Assembly: GCA_949738935.1 (NCBI GenBank) | Contig: CATJCJ010000305.1 | Coordinates: forward strand, 1 to 42,702 | Direction of reading: 5' to 3' | Source: an uncultured Eubacteriales bacterium | GTDB taxonomy: Bacteria > Bacillota > Clostridia > Lachnospirales > CAG-274 | Length of the DNA stretch: 42,702 nucleotides | Shown here: positions 20,110-29,949 of the stretch, piece after piece | How positions within the stretch are numbered: position 1 is the first letter of the stretch | Layout: every line of letters begins with the position of its first letter | The notes under the pieces: generated by a model | Told to the model about the DNA's origin: nothing | Seen by the model: the letters and a program-made list of their open reading frames with translations, nothing else | The model's database searches: none | Position numbers and translations under genes: made by a program

Positions 20110-21405
20110 TTATTTAATATCTGTTTTTCTTATTTTATACCATAAAGTAATTGCCATTAAGGATTCTGCCAAAGTGTATGCAATGGCATAACCTGATATT
20201 TGAAAATATAAAATAAATATGTGGTATATACCACATGATATGAAATTCATGATAGTCATTGTATATATATATGTTTTTATACGGCGTTGAGTGAAGTATA
20301 ATTTAACCCAAACTTGACCAAATCCAATAAGCGGAAGAGAAAAAATTCCTATGCCGATAATTGTAGAAAGTTGCAACATAGCATTAGTCGGAATATTAGC
20401 TAATCCATATATGATATGAATAATAGGATATCTCATAGCATAAGTCAAAATTGCTATAATCAAGCCAATTATAAATATATTCCGTGCAATTTTTTGTGTA
20501 ATATTATATAATTCGCTTTCTTTTTTTTGAGCGTGAAGTTCATTTAATTTAACCTGAAGCACAATTGCAATTTGTTGCATAATGCCATAAGGGGCTTGAA
20601 TAAGTTTCATGGCATAATTAACAATGCTCACTGATCCTATTGGTAATTGTGAGAGTAGGTAAAAAGGATAAGTGGAGACAATGATAACAATGCTTTGATT
20701 GGCAATCAAGCCTAGAATAGGTTGAAAGGATGTTTTCAATAGTTTAAAATTCCATATTCGAAAATTCCAGTGTAGTATTTGCTTCATTTTATATATGAAA
20801 CAAATGAAAGCTATAAATGCTAAAGATAAAGCTCCTGCCATCATTGAAAATCCTCCAATTTGATTGTGGAATAAAAGTACTGACAGAATGATACATAGAT
20901 TTAAACCTAGATTTAATATAATAGGGGCAGTGAAATACTTATAGGAAACGAATATTTCAGCTAAAAAAGAATTTATAGATAATAATAGAGTTGTTGGTAA
21001 AAAAAGTAAATATATTAAATAATTATGTTGTATATCTTCTAAATTGAAGTTTGTAATTAGGGGCATAAATACTTTACCTATTATTCCTAGAAGAAACATT
21101 CCTAAAATTCCAATTCCAATCAATAATATAAAAAAAGAATTTAAATATTTCATTTCAGAAATATGTGATTTATTAATACGCATTTCCATAGAACGAGGTA
21201 TTAGTATCGAGGATGTAATAATTTGTATCATTCCTCCTATTAATATGGCAAGATTATATAAGTAAAAATGGATATCAGTAGTACTACTCACACCACAACA
21301 ATATACAATGCTAATCTGTTGTATAAAAGCTACTCCTTTTGCTATCAAACTTAGTAGAGAAGAAGATATTATTCCTTTTTTATATATATTATTTTTTTCT
21401 TTCAT
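20110..21405 (-). CDS. Polysaccharide flippase (Wzx/MVF-like)
   Basis: 431 aa polytopic; GVAFIQQISIVYCCGVSSTTDIHFYLYNLAILIGG; position among glycosyltransferases. Confidence 0.75.
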   Translation of the reverse strand: MKEKNNIYKKGIISSSLLSLIAKGVAFIQQISIVYCCGVSSTTDIHFYLYNLAILIGGMIQIITSSILIPRSMEMRINKSHISEMKYLNSFFILLIGIGILGMFLLGIIGKVFMPLITNFNLEDIQHNYLIYLLFLPTTLLLSINSFLAEIFVSYKYFTAPIILNLGLNLCIILSVLLFHNQIGGFSMMAGALSLAFIAFICFIYKMKQILHWNFRIWNFKLLKTSFQPILGLIANQSIVIIVSTYPFYLLSQLPIGSVSIVNYAMKLIQAPYGIMQQIAIVLQVKLNELHAQKKESELYNITQKIARNIFIIGLIIAILTYAMRYPIIHIIYGLANIPTNAMLQLSTIIGIGIFSLPLIGFGQVWVKLYFTQRRIKTYIYTMTIMNFISCGIYHIFILYFQISGYAIAYTLAESLMAITLWYKIRKTDIK

Positions 21406-22573
21406 ATTTAGAGGGTAGGACCATTCCTAATAGAATTAGAATAAATAAGCCACGGTTATGGGTAAATGTTGCATCAGCTACACCCTCTATTAGAAAAAAT
21501 AGTGATATTAATAGTGTGAAAAGAAATTGTTTCATATTTATAAAACGTTTTCTTGCTGATATCTTAATTATCCATGCCCAAAACGTAAAATAAAGTATTA
21601 CACCTATTATTCCAAACTGGGCTAATTCTGGATAATATGCATCTGATATAAAATCTGGTTTGTTTTTCGATAACCCCCAAAGTTGATCTAACCCGTACTT
21701 TTCATAAATAGAAGAATAATATTCTCCAGATACAAATGTTCCAAAGCTACCTAATCCACACCCAAATGGGAAATAATCCAAAAGAAGATAGAATGCAGTT
21801 AACATCATTGCAGGACGACTCCACATTTGGTGTGCATTTATACTGCCATCAATATAATAAATAACAATTTTTTCCCAAGATAAAGAAACAGCTAGACATA
21901 TTAACAATAACAAACATATAAATCCTTTTATATTAAAATATAGTTTTCCTCCTATTTTTAAATAGATCATCAAAAATATTGTAATACCCCAAAATCCATA
22001 AAATTTAGAACGTGTAGAGAGTAAACCAATACATAGTAAAATAAAAAATATAATTATATCTTCCCATGTGAATGAACTACAGTAAAAAAAAAGTAATGCT
22101 GTGATAGTTGCAGATGTTGCAAGGCGTGAAGGATGCCCAAAGAAATTCCACATATTTCCAGTCAATACTACTGCTAATGTTATTCCACCAACTATTAAAC
22201 AGATTATACTTATAATTTGCTTTTGCTTTTTGGTAAAAGTTGGGGCTATCAACCATGTACAATAAAATCCTAAAAATGGTTTTATTTGGATTACAAAGTC
22301 TTTCAAGATAGCTTGAGGAACATTTGAGGCTATAAGAAATGAATAAATTAGATAAAAGAGAAATATGCAAACAATTAATATTAATGGATATAATTCTTTA
22401 AAATTTTTACGTTCCCAAACTGTTATACCAGCAAATAAAATTAGGAAAAATGCCATAAGTTCATCGGTATAATCAAACTTCAGGAAATCATATAAAATAA
22501 CTCCGAAAACATATCCAAAAAGCAAGAAACAGAAAAAGAGATTATTTTTCGATAACACAATTTGCTGTATCAT
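21389..22573 (-). CDS. O-antigen ligase/polymerase (Wzy-like) membrane protein
   Basis: 394 aa polytopic; GLGSFGTF...DAYYPELAQFGIIGVILYFTFW matches the Wzy_C-type periplasmic loop. Confidence 0.78.
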   Translation of the reverse strand: MIQQIVLSKNNLFFCFLLFGYVFGVILYDFLKFDYTDELMAFFLILFAGITVWERKNFKELYPLILIVCIFLFYLIYSFLIASNVPQAILKDFVIQIKPFLGFYCTWLIAPTFTKKQKQIISIICLIVGGITLAVVLTGNMWNFFGHPSRLATSATITALLFFYCSSFTWEDIIIFFILLCIGLLSTRSKFYGFWGITIFLMIYLKIGGKLYFNIKGFICLLLLICLAVSLSWEKIVIYYIDGSINAHQMWSRPAMMLTAFYLLLDYFPFGCGLGSFGTFVSGEYYSSIYEKYGLDQLWGLSKNKPDFISDAYYPELAQFGIIGVILYFTFWAWIIKISARKRFINMKQFLFTLLISLFFLIEGVADATFTHNRGLFILILLGMVLPSKYERKK

Positions 22574-22578
22574 GTTTA

Positions 22579-24123
22579 CTATTCTTTTTTAGAAACAAAT
22601 ACTTTAAAACTAATTACTACTAATGATAAAACACATGTAATAATAAATGCAATAATAAGAACAATTGATTTTTTAGGAAATATAGGTTTATATGAACTAT
22701 ACGCTTTGTCTATGATTCTTCCTGCAATTTCATCAGGTGAATTAATTAATTCTTTTTCTTGTAATTTTTGCATCAAAAACAAATACATAGATTCCTTTAT
22801 TTTTTGTTGGCGTTTCATTTCTATAAACTCACGTTCCTGTGTTGGAAGTTTATCTACTTGTTTGCTCAACGTCGTATCTTTTTTATATAAAGCATCTAAA
22901 CTTATTTGTATATTATGACGCACACTTTCAACTGATTCAATTAACATTTTACGCTGTTCCCTCAATTGATTTTCTACTAACTGCAATGCAGGATTATTCG
23001 ATTCTGAAGATTGCAATAAACGCTGGCGATCTAATATTAGCTGATTATATATCATAATTGCTTTTTCTCCGGCGCCATCTACTATAGGAATAGCAGAATA
23101 TGCATTTGATGATTTTTTCATATATGCTAAAACATAATCAAGCATGCGCATACGGGTTTCCGTTTCTAAAATCGCCTTCTCAGTCTCTTTATTACCATAA
23201 TAAGTAATGCTACTATAGGCGCCTGGATCAGGCATTTTATTAATTTGCTTATATGTTTCAATCTGTTGTTCCAATATAGTTAATTCTAAGGTAACACTAT
23301 CTAAACGATCTTTAACAAATGCAGAGTTCAAATTTGCTTCGTTGACTTTTGTCATTCTCGAATATTGATTGTATCTATTCATTATTGCATTTAAAAGCTT
23401 ACATGCTCTTTGCTTATTAGTTGATTCGCAACTGAGTACTATAATGTCTGAAATAGTCTTGGAAGGGGTGACATATACTATTTTATCTAAATCTTCATAG
23501 ACTTTTTGTAAGGGGGATATTTGGGTAGTAAACGTACCGTTTCCATCTAACTGGCGAACGATAGTAATAGTTCCTACAGGTAAAACCATTTTAAAAGGTA
23601 TAGATTGATTTTCAAATACTATAGTTTCAAAAAGAGATGATTTTACAGTCGCTTTCTTTATTTTATTATCATCTACATTTAACCTTATATTAATAGGAGC
23701 ACTGATAGTATCTAATAATAACTTTGGAAAAATGTATGAAATAGGACATTCTTCTTTATCGAACAAAACATTTTTCAAATTCTTTTTTGTACTGGTTTCT
23801 ACTTGATATTCAGTTTGACGAATAACCTCTGCCAGATTATTACGTGACGTGATGATAAGAATTTCATTTTCGGTATTTACACCTCCACCGCCTCCTCCTA
23901 ATAATCCACCAATACCGGAGCTTTTTAACATTTTAAGTTCGGACATCATGCCTTGTTGTTCTCCCAGTAACTGCATTCGAGCAGTAATGTCGTATTTTTG
24001 GGGAGTTACTAATATAAAAACGATAGCACCTATTAAGCAAGTAATCCCAATAGGTACATATATTTTCCAATATTTGATAAATTGTTTCAATAATTCTCCG
24101 ACATGTATATTTTCGTCCGTCAT
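22579..24123 (-). CDS. Chain-length determinant (Wzz-like) protein without BY-kinase domain
   Basis: 514 aa; N- and C-terminal TMs, coiled coil, PTQEREFIEMKRQQKIKESMYLFLMQKLQE, ends just after the second TM; no Walker motifs. Confidence 0.87.
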   Translation of the reverse strand: MTDENIHVGELLKQFIKYWKIYVPIGITCLIGAIVFILVTPQKYDITARMQLLGEQQGMMSELKMLKSSGIGGLLGGGGGGVNTENEILIITSRNNLAEVIRQTEYQVETSTKKNLKNVLFDKEECPISYIFPKLLLDTISAPINIRLNVDDNKIKKATVKSSLFETIVFENQSIPFKMVLPVGTITIVRQLDGNGTFTTQISPLQKVYEDLDKIVYVTPSKTISDIIVLSCESTNKQRACKLLNAIMNRYNQYSRMTKVNEANLNSAFVKDRLDSVTLELTILEQQIETYKQINKMPDPGAYSSITYYGNKETEKAILETETRMRMLDYVLAYMKKSSNAYSAIPIVDGAGEKAIMIYNQLILDRQRLLQSSESNNPALQLVENQLREQRKMLIESVESVRHNIQISLDALYKKDTTLSKQVDKLPTQEREFIEMKRQQKIKESMYLFLMQKLQEKELINSPDEIAGRIIDKAYSSYKPIFPKKSIVLIIAFIITCVLSLVVISFKVFVSKKE

Positions 24124-24150
24124 AACTTTTAGATTTGAATTGAAATAAGT

Positions 24151-24954
24151 TTATTTTACTAATAATGCGATTGTTAATGAAGCTAATACAGAGATAGCAC
24201 TGACAATAGTAGATGCAACCGATATATTAAATTGGGCACTTTGGCTATATCTAGAGTTACTTTTTCGCGCTTTATTAGGTTCAACATATACAATATCATT
24301 TTGTTGTAAATAATAATAAGGCGAAGATAGCATCTCAGAAGATGTTAAATCTAATCGATGAAATTCTTTTTTTCCATTGTTATCACGGATTATTAACACA
24401 TTTGTACGTTCTCCATAAATAGTTAAATCCCCCGCCATACCAATTGCGTCAAGGATTGATATGCGTTCATTTGTTATAACCTTGGTGCCTGGAATATTTA
24501 CTTCACCTAAAACTGAAACTTTAAAATTCTGTATTTTAATAGTTACTAATGGAGACTTGGCATATGCAGAAATTTTCTCTTTCAAATTTTTAGCCAATTC
24601 ACTTCGGGTCTGCCCTACCACTTTTATTTTACCTAAAACTGGAAATTCAATATTTCCATTAGTATCTACTAAATAAGTTTGCATGGTTGGTGTAGCAGCT
24701 ACGTTTGTTTCACCAGGATTTAAATAACTCGTTAAAGGAAGGTTAAATACTGCCACTGAATTTGGATCAATACTGGAAACAAAAATAGATAGCTGATCAT
24801 CCGGACAAATTTTAGCTTCATAATTGACTCCATTTTCTGTCAATTGCCCTGAATTGCGTTGATTAAGATCTTGAAAATAAGTAATTTGATTGCTTGTCTT
24901 ACATGAAGTCAATAAGGCTATCAGAATAGCTGCGGTGACTATTTTTATTTTCAT
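24151..24954 (-). CDS. Polysaccharide export lipoprotein (Wza-like)
   Basis: 267 aa; lipobox LIALLTSC; YLVDTNGNIEFPVLGKIKVVGQTRSELAKNLKEKI; SVLGEVNIPGTK; DAIGMAGDLTIYGERTNVLIIRD. Confidence 0.92.
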   Translation of the reverse strand: MKIKIVTAAILIALLTSCKTSNQITYFQDLNQRNSGQLTENGVNYEAKICPDDQLSIFVSSIDPNSVAVFNLPLTSYLNPGETNVAATPTMQTYLVDTNGNIEFPVLGKIKVVGQTRSELAKNLKEKISAYAKSPLVTIKIQNFKVSVLGEVNIPGTKVITNERISILDAIGMAGDLTIYGERTNVLIIRDNNGKKEFHRLDLTSSEMLSSPYYYLQQNDIVYVEPNKARKSNSRYSQSAQFNISVASTIVSAISVLASLTIALLVK

Positions 24955-25096
24955 TGTTTATTTAAATAGTTTTGGTCAATATTTAAAACGATTCATTATC
25001 TCTTGTTAATAACGATAGAATGGGGCGTTTTATTATACTTTACTTCAAATAATAATAAAAAATGCTTTTTTTCTGGCATATCTTCAATAAAACTGT

Positions 25097-25104
25097 TAAT
25101 TTTG
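25097..25104 (+). promoter_or_regulatory. -7 element TAATTTTG
   Basis: TAnnTTTG match 5 nt before ATG 25110. Confidence 0.5.
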
Positions 25105-25109
25105 CACTC

Positions 25110-26210
25110 ATGATTGAATTGTCACAGCATATAGAAGTATTATTATTGGAGAATGATTGTGTAATTGTTCCCGGATTAGGAGGTTTTGTAGCTCATTATA
25201 CGCCTGCTATACAAGTAGAAGAGAACATGTTCCTTCCTCCTACCCGTACCATTGGTTTTAATCCGCAATTAAAGCTGAATGATGGGTTGTTGGTACAATC
25301 TTATATGGCTGTATATGATACGAACTTCTCAGATGCCTCCAAGATAGTAGAAGATGAGGTTTCAGGGTTGATCATTATGCTGCATAAAGAAGGTAAGGTT
25401 GATTTGGATAATGTTGGAGAAATCAGGTATACGATCCATGACACTTATGAGTTCATTTCTTATGATAATAAAATTACTACACCTTATTTGTATGGGCTTG
25501 ATTCTTTCGAAATGAAGGAACTGACCGTTTTACACCAGGAAAAAGAAAGGGTATTGGTTCCTGTTATTCAGGAAAGAAAAAAATCATATGAGATCAAGAT
25601 CAATCGTGGGATGGTGCGTAGTGCGGTGGCTATAGTGGCTGCGGTAGTACTGTTCTTCTTCCTTTCCACTCCGGTTGAAAATACTTATGTAGAAAAAGAT
25701 AATTACGCTCAATTGTTGCCGATTGATCTGTTTGAAAAAATAGAAGGAAAATCTATTGCGATGACTCCTGTTGTGATGAATAAGGATGTGAAGCAGTCGG
25801 TAAAGGCAGTGTCCGGTACTTCTAAAAAAACGGGGAAAAAGGTAACAAAACCTGTTGCGGTACGAGAGGTGAAAGTAGCTCAGCCTGTTACAGAAGAGGT
25901 ACATAAAACGTCTGCTGCTGTACAATCAAACGAATCTCAATCGATTCCATCCTCTAAAGCTGTTGTAAAATCAAAACAGACAGAAGGTAATTTTCATATA
26001 ATTGTTGCCGGAGGTATTGGTGTAAAAGATGCAGAGGTAATGGCAGAACGATTGAAAGCTGAAGGATTTACAGGAGCGAAAGTTTTAAATAATGATGGCA
26101 AGATCCGTGTAAGTATAATGTCGTGTACAACTCGTGAAGAGGGTACAAAACAGCTTTTGAAGTTAAGAGAGAATGACACCTATAAAACCGCTTGGTTGCT
26201 GGTTAAGTAA
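25110..26210 (+). CDS. HU-domain (CCDC81-like)/SPOR-domain membrane protein
   Basis: MIELSQHIEVLLLENDCVIVPGLGGFVAHY; TM VAIVAAVVLFFFLS; C-terminal SPOR-like FHIIVAGGIGVKDAEVMAERLKAEGFTGAKVL. Start reassigned from 25062 because the extension spans a -7 element. Confidence 0.8.
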   Translation: MIELSQHIEVLLLENDCVIVPGLGGFVAHYTPAIQVEENMFLPPTRTIGFNPQLKLNDGLLVQSYMAVYDTNFSDASKIVEDEVSGLIIMLHKEGKVDLDNVGEIRYTIHDTYEFISYDNKITTPYLYGLDSFEMKELTVLHQEKERVLVPVIQERKKSYEIKINRGMVRSAVAIVAAVVLFFFLSTPVENTYVEKDNYAQLLPIDLFEKIEGKSIAMTPVVMNKDVKQSVKAVSGTSKKTGKKVTKPVAVREVKVAQPVTEEVHKTSAAVQSNESQSIPSSKAVVKSKQTEGNFHIIVAGGIGVKDAEVMAERLKAEGFTGAKVLNNDGKIRVSIMSCTTREEGTKQLLKLRENDTYKTAWLLVK

Positions 26211-26236
26211 TACAAATCCCCCCTATCCTTTAATAT

Positions 26237-26764
26237 ATGAAACGAGTTCGTTGTCCTAAGTGTGAGAATTATCTTTCTTTTGATGAAACTAAGTATACAG
26301 AAGGGCAATCTTTGGTATTTGTTTGTGAATACTGCGGTAAGCAGTTTAGTATTCGTTTGGGAAAGAGCAAAGTGAGAGAGACTCAAAAAGAAGAAATACT
26401 TGATGAAGAAGCTCATAAAAATGAATTCGGGTGCATTGTTGTTATTGAAAATGTATTTGGTTTCAAACAAGTAATACCTTTACAGGAAGGGGATAATGTT
26501 ATTGGACGCCGTTGTGTGGGCACAATGATAAACACTCCTATCGAGACTGGTGATATGAGTATGGATCGTCGGCATTGTATTATTAATGTGAAACGAAATA
26601 AGCAAGGGGAACTGGTTTATACACTTCGGGATGCTCCTAGTCTGACAGGTACTTTTCTAATGAATGAAATTTTAAATGATAAAGACCGTATTCGGATAGA
26701 AAATGGTGCTATCATAACGATTGGTGCTACTACTTTTATACTTCGGGCTGCAGAATCAAATTAA
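26237..26764 (+). CDS. Zinc-ribbon + FHA-domain protein
   Basis: 175 aa; CPKCENYLSF...CEYCGKQF; GDNVIGRRC...MSMDRRHCIINV typical of FHA. Confidence 0.82.
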   Translation: MKRVRCPKCENYLSFDETKYTEGQSLVFVCEYCGKQFSIRLGKSKVRETQKEEILDEEAHKNEFGCIVVIENVFGFKQVIPLQEGDNVIGRRCVGTMINTPIETGDMSMDRRHCIINVKRNKQGELVYTLRDAPSLTGTFLMNEILNDKDRIRIENGAIITIGATTFILRAAESN

Positions 26765-26984
26765 GTGTTGTTTTGCTGAAGTTTTTTCACTAGTTAAAGG
26801 TTATTTATGATAATAAAGTTTCATCAAATTGATAATATCTTTTCAATAATTATATTATTTGCGATTGATTTTCATAATCCGGACAGATGGATATCGCCAA
26901 CAACCAACATTGATCAATATAAATTCTATTCTTATTAAATAAAAAAATATTATTTTAAACTATCTTGAATTTTGAATTAATTAT

Positions 26985-26992
26985 TATATTTG
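26985..26992 (+). promoter_or_regulatory. -7 element TATATTTG
   Basis: TAnnTTTG match; the tracked ORF start (26990, TTG) lies inside it. Confidence 0.5.
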
Positions 26993-27037
26993 CACCTTTG
27001 TAAACGCACATTAAGACAAAGTACAAAATGTAATAAT

Positions 27038-28798
27038 ATGAAAATGAGAGACAGTTATTCTATCTATTTGTTTTTTTTAGGAACAGCCATAGTACTAATG
27101 TTTCAGTTTATGGTTTTAAGATATGATGTTTTACTGAGATTTGATGCTAACCTTAGTTTAATTAGTTATGCAATACGTTCATTTGCTGATACGTTAATAT
27201 TGTTATTACCATTTTGGTTATTCCCTGCTCGTTTTCGTTCTTTTATATGGATTGTTATTATAGTATTTACTTGTTGGACGATATCACAAATGTGGTATTT
27301 TCGTACTTACAATGATTTAATGCCTTTTTCTTCTTATCTATTATTTAATAATATTTCATCTCTATTGTTAAACTGTATTGTAGGCTCAATTCGCATTATT
27401 GATTGTTTTTTAATTATTCCTGTAATAATACTATTTATTTTGTATTGGCGATATTTTAAACTACCCATAAAAAGAATAAAGATAACCACTAAAGAAAAGG
27501 TGGTATATATTTGTACCATATTTTTGATATCATCTGTAATATACATTGCTCAGGCATTTATTTATTATCAACATGAAAAAGGAAAAACTGTTTCTGTTTT
27601 TTGGGGAAGATATACTAATGCCGGTGGCTATGCATTCTATTTAAATTATAATGGTTTTGTGCCATTTTGCATACATTCTGCAATTGAAACTGCTTTAGAA
27701 AAACAAGAACTTACTAAAACAGAAAAAGAACAGATTAATAGATATATCTGTAGTAAGCAACAAAAGCCAGCCTGTTTGTACAATACATCAGAAAAGAAGA
27801 ATCTAATATTAATTATAGTGGAATCTCTTAATTCATGGGTTCTTGATTTTAGAATAAATGATATTGAAGTTACTCCCAATCTAAATAAATATTGTAAAGC
27901 TGAAAATTCCTTAACAGCACTTCGGATGTTTCCTCAAGTAAAAGACGGGCGTTCAAGTGATGCACATTTTATGTATAATACTGGATTGTTGCCAATAAAG
28001 TATGGAGCAGTGGCTGTTCGTTATGGAAAGGCCAATTACCCTTCCATGGCCAAAGCTTTAAAAGAATATCACTCTTTGGAAATCGTATGTGATGATGCAA
28101 AATTCTGGAATCAAAATAATACATTTGTATCTTATGGATTTAATGAAATATTTGATTGTCATACGATATCTCATAATTCTGATGATAAAGTTTCTGACCA
28201 AGCAATGTTCACAAAAGCTTTTGAGGTACTAAAGAATACCCCTCAGCCGTTTTATGCACAACTTGTAACTATAACGATGCATCAGCCATATAATGAGTTG
28301 GTAGTTCCTATGACAAATATTTCACGTTCATCGCAATATACGAAAGAAATAAGAAATTATCTTGAAGCTACACATTTTTGTGACGCTGCAATAGGTGAAT
28401 TTATTCATAAACTGAAAGAAACAGGAATATATCAAAACTCAGTTATTGCCATAATTGCAGATCATAATGAACTAAACAAAAATGTATTGGATGGTAGAGA
28501 TGAGGTTAAAACTTCTGATAAGGAGATTCCTCTGATTATTTTAAATGGCCCACAGGCATTGCAATATAAAGAGGTCTTGGGACAAATAGATGTCTATCCA
28601 ACTTTATTAGATGTTATGAATATAAATACTTATAGTTGGCCAGGATTAGGGTATAGTATTTTGCGTAAGCCGGCACCTACCTCTGCTGTAAGCTGGTCTG
28701 GAGAATTAGCAGGAGATGGGAAATTAGAAATAATTTCCAGACAGAAAGAGGCATGGAGTATATCGAATACAATAATTACCAAGCATTTCTTTAAGTGA
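27038..28798 (+). CDS. LTA synthase-like membrane sulfatase/phosphotransferase
   Basis: N-terminal TM helices; LILIIVESLNSWVL, PQVKDGRSSDAHF, QLVTITMHQPY, IIADHNE, DVYPTLLDVM. Start reassigned to MKMRDSYS at 27038. Confidence 0.85.
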   Translation: MKMRDSYSIYLFFLGTAIVLMFQFMVLRYDVLLRFDANLSLISYAIRSFADTLILLLPFWLFPARFRSFIWIVIIVFTCWTISQMWYFRTYNDLMPFSSYLLFNNISSLLLNCIVGSIRIIDCFLIIPVIILFILYWRYFKLPIKRIKITTKEKVVYICTIFLISSVIYIAQAFIYYQHEKGKTVSVFWGRYTNAGGYAFYLNYNGFVPFCIHSAIETALEKQELTKTEKEQINRYICSKQQKPACLYNTSEKKNLILIIVESLNSWVLDFRINDIEVTPNLNKYCKAENSLTALRMFPQVKDGRSSDAHFMYNTGLLPIKYGAVAVRYGKANYPSMAKALKEYHSLEIVCDDAKFWNQNNTFVSYGFNEIFDCHTISHNSDDKVSDQAMFTKAFEVLKNTPQPFYAQLVTITMHQPYNELVVPMTNISRSSQYTKEIRNYLEATHFCDAAIGEFIHKLKETGIYQNSVIAIIADHNELNKNVLDGRDEVKTSDKEIPLIILNGPQALQYKEVLGQIDVYPTLLDVMNINTYSWPGLGYSILRKPAPTSAVSWSGELAGDGKLEIISRQKEAWSISNTIITKHFFK

Positions 28799-29064
28799 TC
28801 TATTGGTCAAGATGTAATATAATACCTTTTTGTTAAAAATAGCCTTCCAAACAAACCGGGATGGATACTATTTAATGACTCGTAATGTATTGATTTTCAG
28901 TAGATATGGTGGTATGAGATGGAAAGTGCGACGTTTGTGGATGTATTAACTATTTTTAGTTTATTAAGAGCGAAAATGTTAATTCCTTAAAAAGGAACAG
29001 ATAGTTTGTTTTAATATAATATTATTATAGATTTTACGTTATTTATATTATTAATATTTATATT

Positions 29065-29871
29065 ATGGATAAAAAAAATAAAAACATCTATCTCACTGGT
29101 GAAAAACTTTACGGGGATGATTTTACGGAAGAGGAAATTCTTCAATGGTATGAACAAGAGAAAGAAGGATATGCTGATATATATGGAGAGACTTGGGAAA
29201 ACAGAGAATATGAATATAGAAATATAACAAATAAATATGCATATAAATACCTTAAAGACATTAAACGATTTGATAATGTTTTAGGTTTTGGTGCATCATG
29301 GGGATATGAATTATACGATATTATAGACAAAGTGAATAATCTTGTTATTATAGATCCTTCTTTGAAAACCCGCTCTTCTAAAATTGGTGATGTTATACCT
29401 CAATATGTAATACCTTCACATACAGGGATCATCCCTTTTGAAGATAATAAATTTGATTTAATTACCTGCTTTGGTACTTTGCATCATATTCCTAATGTTA
29501 CCTTCCTCATGAAGGAGTTGCATCGAGTCCTTAAGCCTGGAGGTATTATTTGTATAAGAGAGCCGATAAAGTCGATGGGGGATTGGAACTATAGACGAAA
29601 AGGGGCTACTGCATGTGAACGTGGAATACCAATTAATATTTTTGATAAGATAATTGCAAATTTAGGCTATAGCATTATTAATAGAAGTTGTTGCTATACA
29701 TGCAGGGGCTTTTTTCAACGAACTTTTGGGTATAAATTTTCAATATCAAAAAGCTATCATCAATTGGATAAATATCTATCTACTATGTTAGAAAGAAATA
29801 TATATTATCACCCCACCTCTTTTTGGGAGAAACTTTGCCCTTCTATCGTTTTTTATGTCTTAAAGAAATAA
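29065..29871 (+). CDS. Class I SAM-dependent methyltransferase
   Basis: 268 aa; NVLGFGASWGYEL, FDLITCFGTLHHIPNVTFLMKELHRVLKPGG. Confidence 0.87.
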   Translation: MDKKNKNIYLTGEKLYGDDFTEEEILQWYEQEKEGYADIYGETWENREYEYRNITNKYAYKYLKDIKRFDNVLGFGASWGYELYDIIDKVNNLVIIDPSLKTRSSKIGDVIPQYVIPSHTGIIPFEDNKFDLITCFGTLHHIPNVTFLMKELHRVLKPGGIICIREPIKSMGDWNYRRKGATACERGIPINIFDKIIANLGYSIINRSCCYTCRGFFQRTFGYKFSISKSYHQLDKYLSTMLERNIYYHPTSFWEKLCPSIVFYVLKK

Positions 29872-29881
29872 AGGGTAAAAG

Positions 29882-29923
29882 TATGCTCGAACAAACTCAT
29901 CTTCAGTTTGTTCTTTGAGCATA
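29882..29923 (+). terminator. Strong hairpin, probable terminator or leader structure
   Basis: TATGCTCGAACAAACT-catcttc-AGTTTGTTC(ttt)GAGCATA: 9+7 bp with 3-nt bulge, followed by TATAAAAATT. Confidence 0.6.
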
Positions 29924-29949
29924 TAAAAATTCACTAAACCCTAACGAAA

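Noticed and set aside
23870-23925. Poly-glycine tract (GGLLGGGGGG) in the Wzz-like protein as a phase-variable repeat
   Set aside because: Codons are mixed (GGT/GGA/GGC) and not a pure short tandem repeat, so slippage is unlikely; probably a flexible loop.
24955-25109. Invertible promoter upstream of the capsule cluster
   Set aside because: No pair of inverted repeats of useful length found flanking a promoter-sized segment.
26990-27037. N-terminal extension of the LTA-synthase-like ORF starting at TTG 26990
   Set aside because: It begins inside a TATATTTG -7 element; ATG 27038 gives a standard membrane-protein N-terminus.
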